From: Mediterraneibacter catenae
GTDB taxonomy: Bacteria > Bacillota > Clostridia > Lachnospirales > Lachnospiraceae
Assembly (NCBI RefSeq): GCF_008691045.1
Contig: NZ_VMSO01000014.1
Coordinates: forward strand, 1 to 64,000
Length of the DNA stretch: 64,000 nt
Reading direction: 5' to 3'
How positions within the stretch are numbered: position 1 is the first letter of the stretch; every line of letters starts with the position of its first letter. The notes beneath the pieces were generated by a model. It worked only from the letters and a program-made list of their open reading frames with translations, was not told where the DNA came from and did no database searches. The position numbers were made by a program, and so were the translations under genes. Positions 44,498 to 53,203 of this stretch are shown here, piece by piece.

Positions 44498-45400
44498 TTA
44501 GATATCCTCTTCGGTAAACATATTCATCTGCTCGCCTGCATCCATCTCCGGCTCTTCCACCATTTCATCACGGTCTGCTTGTATCCCCTCCTGATCAATC
44601 CGTCCTTTTCCCACCTTAGTAGTATAAAGAACATTCCACTCCAACGCAGTTGCATGAGTTTTTTTGTTGTAAAAGATCAGCATCGCTTCTGCAAATCCTA
44701 GTGATCCGGCTCTGCGTTCATTTGCGGCCCGGACAAGTTCTTTGATAGAGACTCTGCTCAGTTTTTCTTTGAACATATCTTCTTTCAGACTATCGCCATA
44801 AGCATAGACCAGACGGGCGAGCCCATTCAGCATATTTGCGCTGAGTGACTGAGTAACTCCTTCCCATGTACCGACCATAAGGCGGAGAACCCGGTCGAGG
44901 ACGTGATACCCATACCGGTCATAGATGGATTCCAAAGTGGCGACAGCACAGATGTGACCGGGAGCGGATTTAGAAGAAATCTTCAATCCATAGGATTCTA
45001 CCAGATCACGTATAATTAGCTGTTTATCACTTCCGGCTTCAATATTTGCCATGAATATTTCATAGGGAAGAAGAGGCTTTACATATTTTTGCTGATTGGC
45101 AAAGATATCTGCTTCGTGTTCGTATTCCAGATCATCATAAATCATGCACCATACCGGTGTCTCCCGGGAGTTTGATACGAGGGCTACAATCTCGATGGTA
45201 TGCTGTCCGTTGAATACATAGTTCACACCATCCCGGCGACTGACTTTTACGGGATTGATCTGATATGGATCAAAATGAGCGGCAGCCCTCTGCACGTGTT
45301 TGATGGAAATGTTACGCTGATATTCCTGATTGGAAACAAGATTTTTGATCGGGATTTGTTCAAAATGTACTTTTGGAACAAACTGTGATAAATCATCCAT
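44498..45400 (-). CDS. ParB-like protein (DUF6551-like)
   Basis: The 300-residue protein has VSNQEYQRNISIKHVQRAAA, then VFNGQHTIEIVALV, a ParB-fold version of the GxxR box with GQHT, as in DUF6551. There is no helix-turn-helix of the ParB type that I can see. It is the last gene of a five-gene minus-strand operon, immediately after a second ParB-like gene. A partition role is doubtful because the ICE already has parA/parB; a regulatory or enzymatic role is possible. Confidence 0.75.
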   Translation of the reverse strand: MDDLSQFVPKVHFEQIPIKNLVSNQEYQRNISIKHVQRAAAHFDPYQINPVKVSRRDGVNYVFNGQHTIEIVALVSNSRETPVWCMIYDDLEYEHEADIFANQQKYVKPLLPYEIFMANIEAGSDKQLIIRDLVESYGLKISSKSAPGHICAVATLESIYDRYGYHVLDRVLRLMVGTWEGVTQSLSANMLNGLARLVYAYGDSLKEDMFKEKLSRVSIKELVRAANERRAGSLGFAEAMLIFYNKKTHATALEWNVLYTTKVGKGRIDQEGIQADRDEMVEEPEMDAGEQMNMFTEEDI

Positions 45401-46345
45401 TTATTCATTCTCCTTCACTGCATTTAGAAGCGTAGCGGTCGTGCTACTAAGCTGATACAACTGTACTTTAATTCGCTCACGGGCACCGGCTGAGATTAGC
45501 TGCAAGTTTGTCATAGATTGTGCACGTTCGATAGAGCTGATCCATGAGGGAATAGTCAGAGCAAGACTGGCGATTTCAGCATCAGGATCATAGCGTGGCA
45601 TTTCTTTGATTTCAGCCCGGATTGTCTCTGACTGTTTTTGAGGAATCCTAGCTTCTGGATGTTGGCTTCCGGAGCTCCGAGTCTGTAATTCATGCTCAAT
45701 GTGTGAATACAGGATATGATCCTGTCGGTTGTCAGAAAGATAGCGGTTGAGGCTTCGCAGCTTGTCTTTTGGAAGTTTGGAAACCGCTCTGATATTTGCA
45801 TAAGACCCTTTGATCTGTTCAGAAAGAATCCTGTGCGCCAGTTCCGGCTCTTTGGTAAAGATTACATCTATGGCATCCGCCATCGTTCCATATTTATACA
45901 CGGCATGGTGAGAAAAACTGTACCCTTCTGCAATTTTTGCCGCTGCCAGATATCGAGCGCTAAGAAATTTTCCATTTATATTAATTTCTCCGTGTTCCCG
46001 GGAAATGACGGCTCTCCCGGCATTGAAATATTTGCCGATCAGATATCGCTGATTGGTTGCTGTAAGGTACTGCTTTTTAAGATGTCGCCTGCAGATCCAT
46101 ATAATAGCGTCTTCCCGGGATGGGAAATTGATTTTTTCAACAGGAAACGGGATATCCCATTTATGGCAAAGATTGTATCTGTAATGCCCGTCAATAATAT
46201 AATCGTTCCATATCAGAAGAGGATCTCTGCAGCCGTGGTCAACAAGGTTTTCTTCCAGACTGTCATATTGTTCCTGCGGCATATCTGGGGAAAGATTGCC
46301 AAATTCAAAATCAATATTCAGGTCACGTAAGGCAATTTTAATCAT
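45401..46345 (-). CDS. ParB N-terminal-like protein
   Basis: The 314-residue protein has a short ParB fold (QYDSLEENLVDHGCRDPLLI, then DYIIDGHYRYNLCHKWDIPF), in which IDGHYR is the nucleotide-binding-like box, followed by a helical part. The start at 46345 follows GGGAGGG and overlaps the preceding stop (ATGA); a longer frame from 46465 is not needed. It is adjacent to the DUF6551-like gene; two different ParB-like proteins in one operon is unusual. Confidence 0.75.
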   Translation of the reverse strand: MIKIALRDLNIDFEFGNLSPDMPQEQYDSLEENLVDHGCRDPLLIWNDYIIDGHYRYNLCHKWDIPFPVEKINFPSREDAIIWICRRHLKKQYLTATNQRYLIGKYFNAGRAVISREHGEININGKFLSARYLAAAKIAEGYSFSHHAVYKYGTMADAIDVIFTKEPELAHRILSEQIKGSYANIRAVSKLPKDKLRSLNRYLSDNRQDHILYSHIEHELQTRSSGSQHPEARIPQKQSETIRAEIKEMPRYDPDAEIASLALTIPSWISSIERAQSMTNLQLISAGARERIKVQLYQLSSTTATLLNAVKENE

Positions 46346-46734
46346 TTGTCCTGCCCTCCCTTCTGCGTATTGTTTACAGGAATGGAATCCTTCATAGAAA
46401 ACTGGACGAGATTGCAGGATTCTATCAGCGTTCCATATATGAGATATGTCGCCTTGTCTGTCCATCCGGAACTTGTGGCGCGGAGCGCTTTTAGAAAATC
46501 ACGGCTGTATAATTCGCAACATTTATGGTGTAGTAATTCATTTTCTGGTATCCGGTGGGAAAGATGATCATATTCGGATGTGCGCTTTACAGCAATTGTC
46601 CGCGAATCTGGGTTTACAAGAAGCTGAATATGGGTTGGATTTCCAAGCATTTGTAAGGTGCGCCTGTGAATCCTGATCCGGCTTTTTTTCATATCAATAA
46701 AAATGGTCGGTCTGCTTTCAGGTTTATGTGACAT
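46342..46734 (-). CDS. Stand-alone recombinase C-terminal domain, copy 2
   Basis: The 130-residue protein shares the pattern HIQLLVNPDSRTIAVKRT ... CCELYSRDFLKAL ... WTDKATYLIYGTLIES with the next gene and with the C-terminal part of the recombinase at 47373. It is a shorter, more diverged copy. The start at 46734 has AGGAGA upstream and overlaps the preceding gene. Its function is unknown; it is probably a partner or modulator of the recombinase. Confidence 0.65.
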   Translation of the reverse strand: MSHKPESRPTIFIDMKKSRIRIHRRTLQMLGNPTHIQLLVNPDSRTIAVKRTSEYDHLSHRIPENELLHHKCCELYSRDFLKALRATSSGWTDKATYLIYGTLIESCNLVQFSMKDSIPVNNTQKGGQDK

Positions 46735-47413
46735 TGTTTGTTTTCTCCTGTGAATCAGCATATTTTGGGTGCGTAGGCGCAGATTCGGCGGCTGTGCTCT
46801 GAATATCAAAAATGGCGTATCCATCGAATATATTTACCTGCAAAGTCTTTTGATGTTCTTCCATAGAGATGCCAAACTGATTTTTCCAACTCTCGGGGTA
46901 GTTTGGTAGCTGAGAGCTCTTTGCATCTCCGGTTTTTACCGTGCGGGGATAGATTTCAGGTGTCTTCAGGTCAAAGATAAAAAGCAGTTCTCCGTTGCTC
47001 TGGATCAATTTACCGAGCAGTTTATACCGGTATTGCGGATTCCATCCCATGAGTGAGAAGATTTTTGCATAGAATACGCGGCAGGTGATCTGTTTCGGCC
47101 CGCGTTTTTTAGCGTTTTTAGTACACCAACGGAATGAATCTTTTTCTTCCTCTTTGCAGGGGCGGACGGCAAGTCTTTTTTCTTCTGGGTGAACTAAGAT
47201 CTGTACATATTCTGTTTGGGGCAGCTTCCGTATACAAGCCATGTTCAGATATACCTTGTTGTTGTTAAAAGTAAAGGATGGCTCATGGATATGGGCAAAA
47301 AATTCTCCGCGAACTACTTGATAGCCGTCATAGCTGAATGAATTATCCTCAACAATCTCCATAGAGTTATGTTCAGGTGGAGTAAATGTCTGGATATAGT
47401 TGTCTGGTGTCAT
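46724..47413 (-). CDS. Stand-alone recombinase C-terminal domain, copy 1
   Basis: The 229-residue protein aligns by eye with residues of about 385-515 of the recombinase encoded next to it: EYVQILVHPEEKRLAVRPCK against KYVELLVHPGKLLLAVRPCT, and FSLMGWNPQYRYKLLGKLIQ against FSLFNWKKELRYRIIGQLFQ. It lacks a catalytic serine domain. It overlaps the recombinase gene by 41 bases. It probably forms mixed complexes with the recombinase or binds the same DNA. Confidence 0.7.
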   Translation of the reverse strand: MTPDNYIQTFTPPEHNSMEIVEDNSFSYDGYQVVRGEFFAHIHEPSFTFNNNKVYLNMACIRKLPQTEYVQILVHPEEKRLAVRPCKEEEKDSFRWCTKNAKKRGPKQITCRVFYAKIFSLMGWNPQYRYKLLGKLIQSNGELLFIFDLKTPEIYPRTVKTGDAKSSQLPNYPESWKNQFGISMEEHQKTLQVNIFDGYAIFDIQSTAAESAPTHPKYADSQEKTNNVT

Positions 47414-49262
47414 TTGTGATCTCCTGTTTCATATCATGTATAATGGATGAAATCGCCTTTTTCACCTCATCCGGATGAGTTACCTTCAGATCAGATTCTT
47501 TATATGGCACACTGGGAAGGCTACTGTTCCAGTCACCCTCTGAAAGACGTATTTGATCATTCTCAAGTTGTTTAGAATAATAGTTTTTGCCGAAATTATT
47601 ACTCCAACTGACAGGATATCCAATAATGTTTTTATGCGTTTTATCTGACACATTTTCTGGAACAGGAGTTTTATTTGTTTTCTCCTGTTTATCTCCAGAA
47701 GAGATGTTTACCTGTGTGTCGTGCAGATCAAATAAAAGAAACGACTCATTTTCTTTTTGAAAAAGTTGCCCGATTATGCGGTATCTCAGCTCTTTTTTCC
47801 AGTTAAAAAGGGAAAAAAGTGTTGAGATATATGCCATACACCAAATATTTGCAGGCTGATCATTTGCTGTTGTCCACTGAACTGCATTCCGAGTATCTTT
47901 TGTGCAGGGACGGACAGCGAGCAGAAGTTTTCCCGGATGGACAAGCAACTCAACGTATTTCTGCTTTGGAAATTTTTTCAATGAATACGAACTGAATCGG
48001 ATATAGTTGCCTGCAAATGTGACTGCTGGTTTATCAGGTACGCTGAAAAATTCAGCCCGAGCGACCTCAAACCCTCTCAGATCAAAAGTGCCGTCCGTTA
48101 CTTCGATTTTTTGGGATTCTGCCGAGACGTCTTTCTCACCACAGACACTTGCCGAGGCAGCACGATAGTCGTCAGCCGTAAATCCTGCCCATCGTGGGTT
48201 GATAGAGACATATCCTTTCAGAATTCCGCTTGAGATTACCTGTAATTCAGGAAGAAAGCCTTTGTTCCCATATTTTGCATTACTGATCATCCGTTGTACA
48301 GCGATAAAATCATCCCGGGAGATGATTGCCTCGTGATGATCCTTTTGACGGTACTGTGTCCGGTTGAAGCGGTTTTTCTTTGATTTATGGTCGAGGTAAC
48401 TGGGAGTCCATGTCTTATGCGCAAGAACATCACCGCAATGCCGCTCATTTTGCAGAATTTGAATAATCGAATTTGACGACCAGACGGTATTCCCTTTTTT
48501 GGTCCTGCGCTTAAGCTTCGTGAACGTATCCGCGATCTGCTGTGAACTGTATCCGTACAAATACATAAAAAATGCGAGACGGACAGTTTTTGCTTCTTCT
48601 TCGTTAATCACCAGATTCCCATCTTCGTCCTGATCGTATCCGAGAAGTGGTGGGGTAAGAAAGATCCCACGTTTAAAACGCATTTCGATAGATGCATTCA
48701 TAATCTCACTTTTATTGTGGCTTTCCTCTTGCGCAAATGTAGAAATAAATGAAAGGCTCATTTCGCTGTTGCGGTCCAGTGTGTAGATACTTTCTGCTTC
48801 AAAAAATACGCCTACAGGAGAAGGAAGTGCTTTCAGTTCCCGGACATATTTAATGCAATCAACGACATTCCGTGCAAAGCGCGAGACGCTCTTTGTTACG
48901 ATTAGATCAAGTTTCCCCCGTTTGCAGTCTGCGATCATGCGGATAAAGGCGTCCCTGTGTTTTAAAGAGGTGCCTGATATACCTTCATCAGCATAGATTT
49001 CAACTAATTTCCACCCGGGGCGGTGTGTGACAAGATCTTCATAATGATTTTTTTGCAGTTCATAGGATGTGGTCTGCCGGGGATCGTCTGTGGATACACG
49101 GACATAGGCACCGACTCTCTTTTCACGGGTATCGTCATAGAGGCTTTCCTGTGGTTTCGCGGGAATCACATCTAGTTCATCAGGATTAATGCCTTTATAG
49201 CGCTCCCGTATTTTTGCTTTTTGGAGATGCGCATCGTGAATCCTTTCTTCGCTTTCTTTCAT
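47373..49262 (-). CDS. Serine recombinase with extra C-terminal domain
   Basis: The 629-residue protein has a resolvase domain (RVGAYVRVSTDDPRQTTSYE, catalytic Ser in VRVSTDD near residue 57, and TKSVSRFARNVVDCIKY near 122) and a recombinase domain (to about 350). No clear zinc ribbon follows; instead a domain (about 385-515) that also exists as two separate proteins downstream. AAAGGAGCAGG precedes the start. It is not close in sequence to the three recombinases at 57-62 kb. It heads the operon with two ParB-like genes. Confidence 0.85.
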   Translation of the reverse strand: MKESEERIHDAHLQKAKIRERYKGINPDELDVIPAKPQESLYDDTREKRVGAYVRVSTDDPRQTTSYELQKNHYEDLVTHRPGWKLVEIYADEGISGTSLKHRDAFIRMIADCKRGKLDLIVTKSVSRFARNVVDCIKYVRELKALPSPVGVFFEAESIYTLDRNSEMSLSFISTFAQEESHNKSEIMNASIEMRFKRGIFLTPPLLGYDQDEDGNLVINEEEAKTVRLAFFMYLYGYSSQQIADTFTKLKRRTKKGNTVWSSNSIIQILQNERHCGDVLAHKTWTPSYLDHKSKKNRFNRTQYRQKDHHEAIISRDDFIAVQRMISNAKYGNKGFLPELQVISSGILKGYVSINPRWAGFTADDYRAASASVCGEKDVSAESQKIEVTDGTFDLRGFEVARAEFFSVPDKPAVTFAGNYIRFSSYSLKKFPKQKYVELLVHPGKLLLAVRPCTKDTRNAVQWTTANDQPANIWCMAYISTLFSLFNWKKELRYRIIGQLFQKENESFLLFDLHDTQVNISSGDKQEKTNKTPVPENVSDKTHKNIIGYPVSWSNNFGKNYYSKQLENDQIRLSEGDWNSSLPSVPYKESDLKVTHPDEVKKAISSIIHDMKQEITNDTRQLYPDIYST

Positions 49263-49448
49263 AACCTGCTCCTTTGTATTTGCGTTCGGATATAACTATT
49301 ATATAATTCCCGGAAAATATAAAAAGAAACTGTAAGTGAAAGACTTCACACTCTGTGAAAAACAGTGGAGATAAATTGCAAATTTCCCATATAAAGCAAA
49401 AGACATTTCCACCTGCTATGATTAGCGGGGGAAGGAGGTGGAAATGTA

Positions 49449-49814
49449 ATGGAAGTAAATTTTCGATTGATCGGAAGGAGGATTCACGAGATCCGTCAAG
49501 ATAGCGAACTCTCACAGATGGATTTAGCGGAAAAGGCAGGGCTGTCCGTATCCTATGTCAATATGATTGAAAATGGAAGACGAAGAGTAAGTCTGGATGC
49601 ACTGATCCGTATTACAAATATCTTAGGAGTAACAGTGGACGAGCTGCTGAACGGGAATCAAATGTATAATCCGACAGAATATCAGACAGACATGGACTTG
49701 CTCTTAGCAGACTGCAGTAGCTATGAAAAACGGATTATATATGAAGTGGCAAAAGCGGTCAAGAAAATACTAAGAGACAATTATGAATTGTCGAAAGCAT
49801 CTACCATGCGGTAA
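49449..49814 (+). CDS. XRE-type HTH regulator
   Basis: The 121-residue protein has IRQDSELSQMDLAEKAGLSV, then SYVNMIENGRRRVSLDALIR, a strong helix-turn-helix, followed by a short helical domain. It is divergent from the recombinase operon across 186 bases and so is a good candidate for its regulator. GGAAGGAGGTGG precedes ATG 49449. Its last 34 bases overlap the convergent gene at 49781. Confidence 0.87.
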   Translation: MEVNFRLIGRRIHEIRQDSELSQMDLAEKAGLSVSYVNMIENGRRRVSLDALIRITNILGVTVDELLNGNQMYNPTEYQTDMDLLLADCSSYEKRIIYEVAKAVKKILRDNYELSKASTMR

Positions 49815-50089
49815 ACAGCGTCTTTCTGTTCCGGTGTTAATGATATCCATTTGTCAAATAAGTTTTTTAACTCAGGTGTAAGCTCAACCATTTCGTCTTC
49901 AGCGAAAAACTGAGACAAAGTAATACCGAAACCATTGCAGATTGCTTCCAGTGTTGTGATGGATGGCATTGTATTCCGGCGGAAAATGTTAGCCAATGTG
50001 GACTCAGACAGACCGCATTTTTTAGAGAGCCGGTATTCTGTCCATCCGCGTTCATTCAGTAATTGCCGAAGTCTTTTGTGTACATCCAT
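49781..50089 (-). CDS. XRE-type HTH regulator, paralogue A
   Basis: The 102-residue protein has LLNERGWTEYRLSKKCGLSE, then STLANIFRRNTMPSITTLEA, and a tail (LTPEQKDAVYRMVDAF). The start at 50089 follows GGGTGAT. It resembles the protein at 50376 in both domains, so the two are paralogues, read divergently from a 286-base shared region. Confidence 0.85.
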   Translation of the reverse strand: MDVHKRLRQLLNERGWTEYRLSKKCGLSESTLANIFRRNTMPSITTLEAICNGFGITLSQFFAEDEMVELTPELKNLFDKWISLTPEQKDAVYRMVDAFDNS

Positions 50090-50375
50090 GATATCACCCA
50101 CCTTTTTGTAATTATTTTACCGTTTGATTGAGTGATAATATACAAAATGCTTGTACTGAAAATACCGTTATGTTAAACTGTAAATATCATCCCAGAGCTA
50201 GAAAGTATTTATGATTGAATCTGGACTGGTGTGATATACTAAGCAGTAGCTCTTATTTTTTTGTCCAAGTATGACGCAATAATTAAGTATTATATATCGT
50301 TATATAGAATCTGATAATGAAATATTTTTCAAAGTAAAATATACATATCAGGTTCAGAAATGAGGTGTATAATAC

Positions 50376-50699
50376 TTGCTTACTGAGAACTATATTATTG
50401 AGCGGATCGAGCAGCTTTGTGAGCAAAAGCATATAAGCAGATACCGACTTGCACAGCGGTCAGGAATTGCTCAATCGTCTTTATCAACGTTACTTAACAG
50501 AAAGAGTGTACCTACTTTTCAGACGTTGGAAAAAATTTGTGAGGGATTTGACATTTCACTGGCGCAGTTCTTTTCTGAAGATGATGAATTTCCAAATCTG
50601 ACGGAGGAGCAGAAAGAGTTGTTGGTGAAATGGAACAAAATGGACCGGCATCAGAAAGAATTAGTCAGTGCGTATATAGAGGGCATAATCAGTAAATAA
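50376..50699 (+). CDS. XRE-type HTH regulator, paralogue B
   Basis: The 107-residue protein has LCEQKHISRYRLAQRSGIAQ, then SSLSTLLNRKSVPTFQTLEK, and FFSEDDEFPNLTEEQKELLVK. It is a paralogue of the gene at 49781. The TTG start at 50376 follows GAGGTG. The gene ends at a terminator and precedes a lipoprotein gene. Confidence 0.85.
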   Translation: MLTENYIIERIEQLCEQKHISRYRLAQRSGIAQSSLSTLLNRKSVPTFQTLEKICEGFDISLAQFFSEDDEFPNLTEEQKELLVKWNKMDRHQKELVSAYIEGIISK

Positions 50700-50742
50700 G
50701 GGCAGTCTGTAATTGATAGGTTACAGGGCTGCCCTTGTTTTT
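50700..50742 (+). terminator. Rho-independent terminator
   Basis: GGGCAGTCTGTAA pairs with TTACAGGGCTGCCC, followed by TTGTTTTT. Confidence 0.8.
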
Positions 50743-50752
50743 GGAGGAAATA

Positions 50753-51436
50753 ATGAAACAAAAGACAATTTCTCTTGCAGTGATTTCGGTATGCCTTTTG
50801 ATAGGAGGCTGCGCTAATGTGGGAATATCTGAAGATGATATCAGCATAGAAGAGGGGAGTATACAGAAAGAATCTACAATTTCTCCAGATCAATGTTTTG
50901 TTTGTGGAGATATGACCAGAAGTTTGATGTCATATTATTCGGGGCGTGACTCCATAGGAATTATTCACTGGAATAATCAATCGGTCTTTGATACGGAAGT
51001 CAGGCTGTACAATGATGATGGAAACGAATTATTTGACACTGACGGATCAAGTACGCGACATAATTCATTTGGAGACAGTGGCGGTAGTATTACTATTCGC
51101 GGAACGCCGGAAAGGGGCTTCAGTTCAGTTTCTGTATATGCCGGTGAGGATGACGAGGCAGATCTGGATCAACTGTCAGATGTACTGTGTCAGGATTGTC
51201 TGGATGAAGTCTGTGGATTCTATGAAGACGAGGTAAACAGCGGCGACGAAGAGAATATAAGCTCCACCGGATATTGTCTGGTAGATTTTGAGGAAAAACA
51301 GTTATATACACTCTCAGATCCGTACCGTGGGTATTTCATTCGGGATTATAGAATCAGATATGATATTGAGCCGGAAACTGAGGAAGGGCGAAGAATACAG
51401 ATTGATATTGTTTATGTTCCCATAAGAGATATTTAA
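50753..51436 (+). CDS. Lipoprotein with cysteine pairs
   Basis: The 227-residue protein has a lipoprotein signal (MKQKTISLAVISVCLLIGGC, lipobox LIGGC), so it would be anchored outside the membrane by Cys20. The mature part has CFVCGD near 50 and LCQDCLDEVC near 144, suggesting a metal site or disulfides, and is acidic. GGAGGAAATA precedes ATG 50753. No family is recognised. It is followed closely by the gene at 51475. Confidence 0.7.
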   Translation: MKQKTISLAVISVCLLIGGCANVGISEDDISIEEGSIQKESTISPDQCFVCGDMTRSLMSYYSGRDSIGIIHWNNQSVFDTEVRLYNDDGNELFDTDGSSTRHNSFGDSGGSITIRGTPERGFSSVSVYAGEDDEADLDQLSDVLCQDCLDEVCGFYEDEVNSGDEENISSTGYCLVDFEEKQLYTLSDPYRGYFIRDYRIRYDIEPETEEGRRIQIDIVYVPIRDI

Positions 51437-51474
51437 TCGTGAATACAAGGAAATTCACATATAGGAGTAAGAAA

Positions 51475-52074
51475 ATGCAAAGTATAGATCAGATCTTTGA
51501 GAGAGCCACAATTAGAGGAATCGTAGATTATCTTCTGTTTGGTATCGGACCGAATGCGGATCACAGAAGTTATGAGGAACGGTTGGAAGAACCTTATGCA
51601 CGATTTGAAAAAGAGGTAGCAAAACATGATCCGAGTCCCAGTTCTAAATTACTGGATTTATCGAATGAACTTACAAGCGAGACGGCAAGTGTATATACTG
51701 AAATCGGTCTGCAGATCGCAATGGTGCTGATGAAGGATGTAATAAAAAATGTCAGCGAAGATACACAGGATACCCTTGAGAGAATCACCCTGGAATCATC
51801 TGCATTTAACACGAATACAACGATTTTAGAGGGAATGTATAAGGTGCGCGTAGAGCGGGCGCTGAAAGAGGTACTGGAAAAAGACGAAAAGTACTGTAGA
51901 GTAAACGAGGAAACAAAGCAGAAGATTAAAGATATAGACCAGATAGAGCTTACCAAAGAAGAATGGGAGATTATTGATACTGCCTTGTCTGCAGTAAATG
52001 CGAGAAGTGCAGAATATGGAAGGGTGGCTTATCAGCAGGGATTTCTGGATGCGGTAAGTTTACTGAGAAAATAG
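51475..52074 (+). CDS. DUF6809-like protein
   Basis: The 199-residue protein is helical and acidic, with no membrane segment. The start MQSIDQIFERATIRGIVDYL and the end YGRVAYQQGFLDAVSLL suggest the small DUF6809 group, but this is a weak recognition. ATG 51475 is preferred because TAGGAG lies upstream. A hairpin follows the stop. The function is unknown. Confidence 0.5.
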   Translation: MQSIDQIFERATIRGIVDYLLFGIGPNADHRSYEERLEEPYARFEKEVAKHDPSPSSKLLDLSNELTSETASVYTEIGLQIAMVLMKDVIKNVSEDTQDTLERITLESSAFNTNTTILEGMYKVRVERALKEVLEKDEKYCRVNEETKQKIKDIDQIELTKEEWEIIDTALSAVNARSAEYGRVAYQQGFLDAVSLLRK

Positions 52075-52080
52075 TATTTT

Positions 52081-52122
52081 GAAGGAACATGGAAGTATGT
52101 AAGTTTTTCCATGTCCCTTCCT
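52081..52122. terminator. Hairpin terminator between convergent genes
   Basis: GAAGGAACATGGAA pairs with TTTCCATGTCCCTTC. Confidence 0.65.
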
Positions 52123-52147
52123 GTGTCCTGGATGGTGGCAATATTCA

Positions 52148-52660
52148 TTATTTTGCCAGAAATCTGCTGTTTATTCCCTGCGGCAGATTATAGGCATGAC
52201 CGCGCCGGATCAGGCTGAATAACTTGAAGCTCATAAAATCCGGCGTGACATAGAGTGCCTTGCACATATTGAAATAGTCCATGTCTTCATCCTGCGACAA
52301 TTTATGTATTTCTTCATCATCAAGCAGCAGATCCGCGGCAAAAAGATTTGCTTCATACTCTGTCTGAGACGCCATATCGTAAAGAACCGTATCTTTCATA
52401 GGAGCTATTTTCAACTGGTTTCGGTGCAGAATAATATGTGCCAGTTCGTGCGCTGCAACGATCTGTTTCACTGCATCTGCAAGAAACGTATTGACGACAA
52501 CATAGGTTGTCTGGCAGCTTATAAAGCAGAATCCTTTTAGGGATTTAAACCGATCCGATTCTATGACAATCACATTCATATTTTCTAAAATCTTAAATGG
52601 ATCACGGGTATGATGCTTTTTGATTAATTTCTGTACCCGATCATAAATATAGTTGCTCGT
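52148..52660 (-). CDS. immA: ImmA/IrrE-type metallopeptidase with apparent ACG start
   Basis: The 170-residue reading frame has the zinc peptidase motif AAHELAHIILH and a downstream glutamate region (YEANLFAADLLL), typical of ImmA/IrrE, which cleaves an XRE repressor after stress. The family N-terminus (NYIYDRVQKLIKKHHTRDPF, then KILEN) is present in frame upstream of the ATG at 52579, but the codon in start position is ACG at 52660, eight bases after GGAGGT; an in-frame TGA lies just before. Either ACG is used, or a truncated protein starts at 52579. The repressor gene lies upstream in the same direction. Confidence 0.82.
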   Translation of the reverse strand, partial: TSNYIYDRVQKLIKKHHTRDPFKILENMNVIVIESDRFKSLKGFCFISCQTTYVVVNTFLADAVKQIVAAHELAHIILHRNQLKIAPMKDTVLYDMASQTEYEANLFAADLLLDDEEIHKLSQDEDMDYFNMCKALYVTPDFMSFKLFSLIRRGHAYNLPQGINSRFLAK

Positions 52661-52741
52661 AAAGTATCACCTCCAACGGCGAATAATTTCAGGATAGATA
52701 AACCTTAACATATAGGATGTCCAAAAAAACGGACAGTCAGT

Positions 52742-53158
52742 TTATTCGCTGTCAGCAGAGCGGTATTTTTTTGGAGTAAATTTCTTGGCACGTTTTTTCG
52801 AGTCAAGGTAGAGGGTCTGGATTTCGTTCAGGAATTCGATCTGATCTTCATCGCTTAAATCCCCTCCTGCAAACATTGCAGCGGTCTGTTCTAATATCAT
52901 CTGAGCCTGTTTTGCACCACGGCTTCCGTACTGTTCAGAAGCTTCTGTAATAAAGTTTTCTTCTTCACTCATCAGATAAGAAATATCACAGCCTAAAATT
53001 TCAGCCAGTTTATAATACAGATCTTTATGTCTGGGGTAACGTCCTTCTACTTCCCATCCGCGGACTGTGCGGAGAGATACTCCGACTGCTTTCCCTAACT
53101 CTGTCTGAGACATTTTTTTCTGTGTGCGCAGTTCTTTGATTTTCTCACCGAATTTCAT
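52742..53158 (-). CDS. immR: ImmR-like XRE repressor
   Basis: The 138-residue protein has LRTQKKMSQTELGKAVGVSL, then RTVRGWEVEGRYPRHKDLYY, and a C-terminal tail that may be the cleavage or dimer region. GGAGGTG precedes the start. With the peptidase gene behind it and the polymerase gene facing it across a region full of TTGCCTAT repeats, it is the likely repressor of the DNA polymerase and of itself. Confidence 0.87.
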   Translation of the reverse strand: MKFGEKIKELRTQKKMSQTELGKAVGVSLRTVRGWEVEGRYPRHKDLYYKLAEILGCDISYLMSEEENFITEASEQYGSRGAKQAQMILEQTAAMFAGGDLSDEDQIEFLNEIQTLYLDSKKRAKKFTPKKYRSADSE

Positions 53159-53175
53159 CTTTTACACCTCCAAAT

Positions 53176-53191
53176 AGGAAATATATTTCCT
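53176..53191. promoter_or_regulatory. Palindromic operator near the repressor start
   Basis: AGGAAATATATTTCCT is a perfect 16-base palindrome 18 bases upstream of the repressor gene, where it could serve autoregulation. Confidence 0.55.
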
Positions 53192-53203
53192 TTATCTCGC
53201 GAA

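Noticed and set aside
44462-44701. 79-codon plus-strand frame
   Set aside because: It lies opposite the end of the DUF6551-like gene and has no support.
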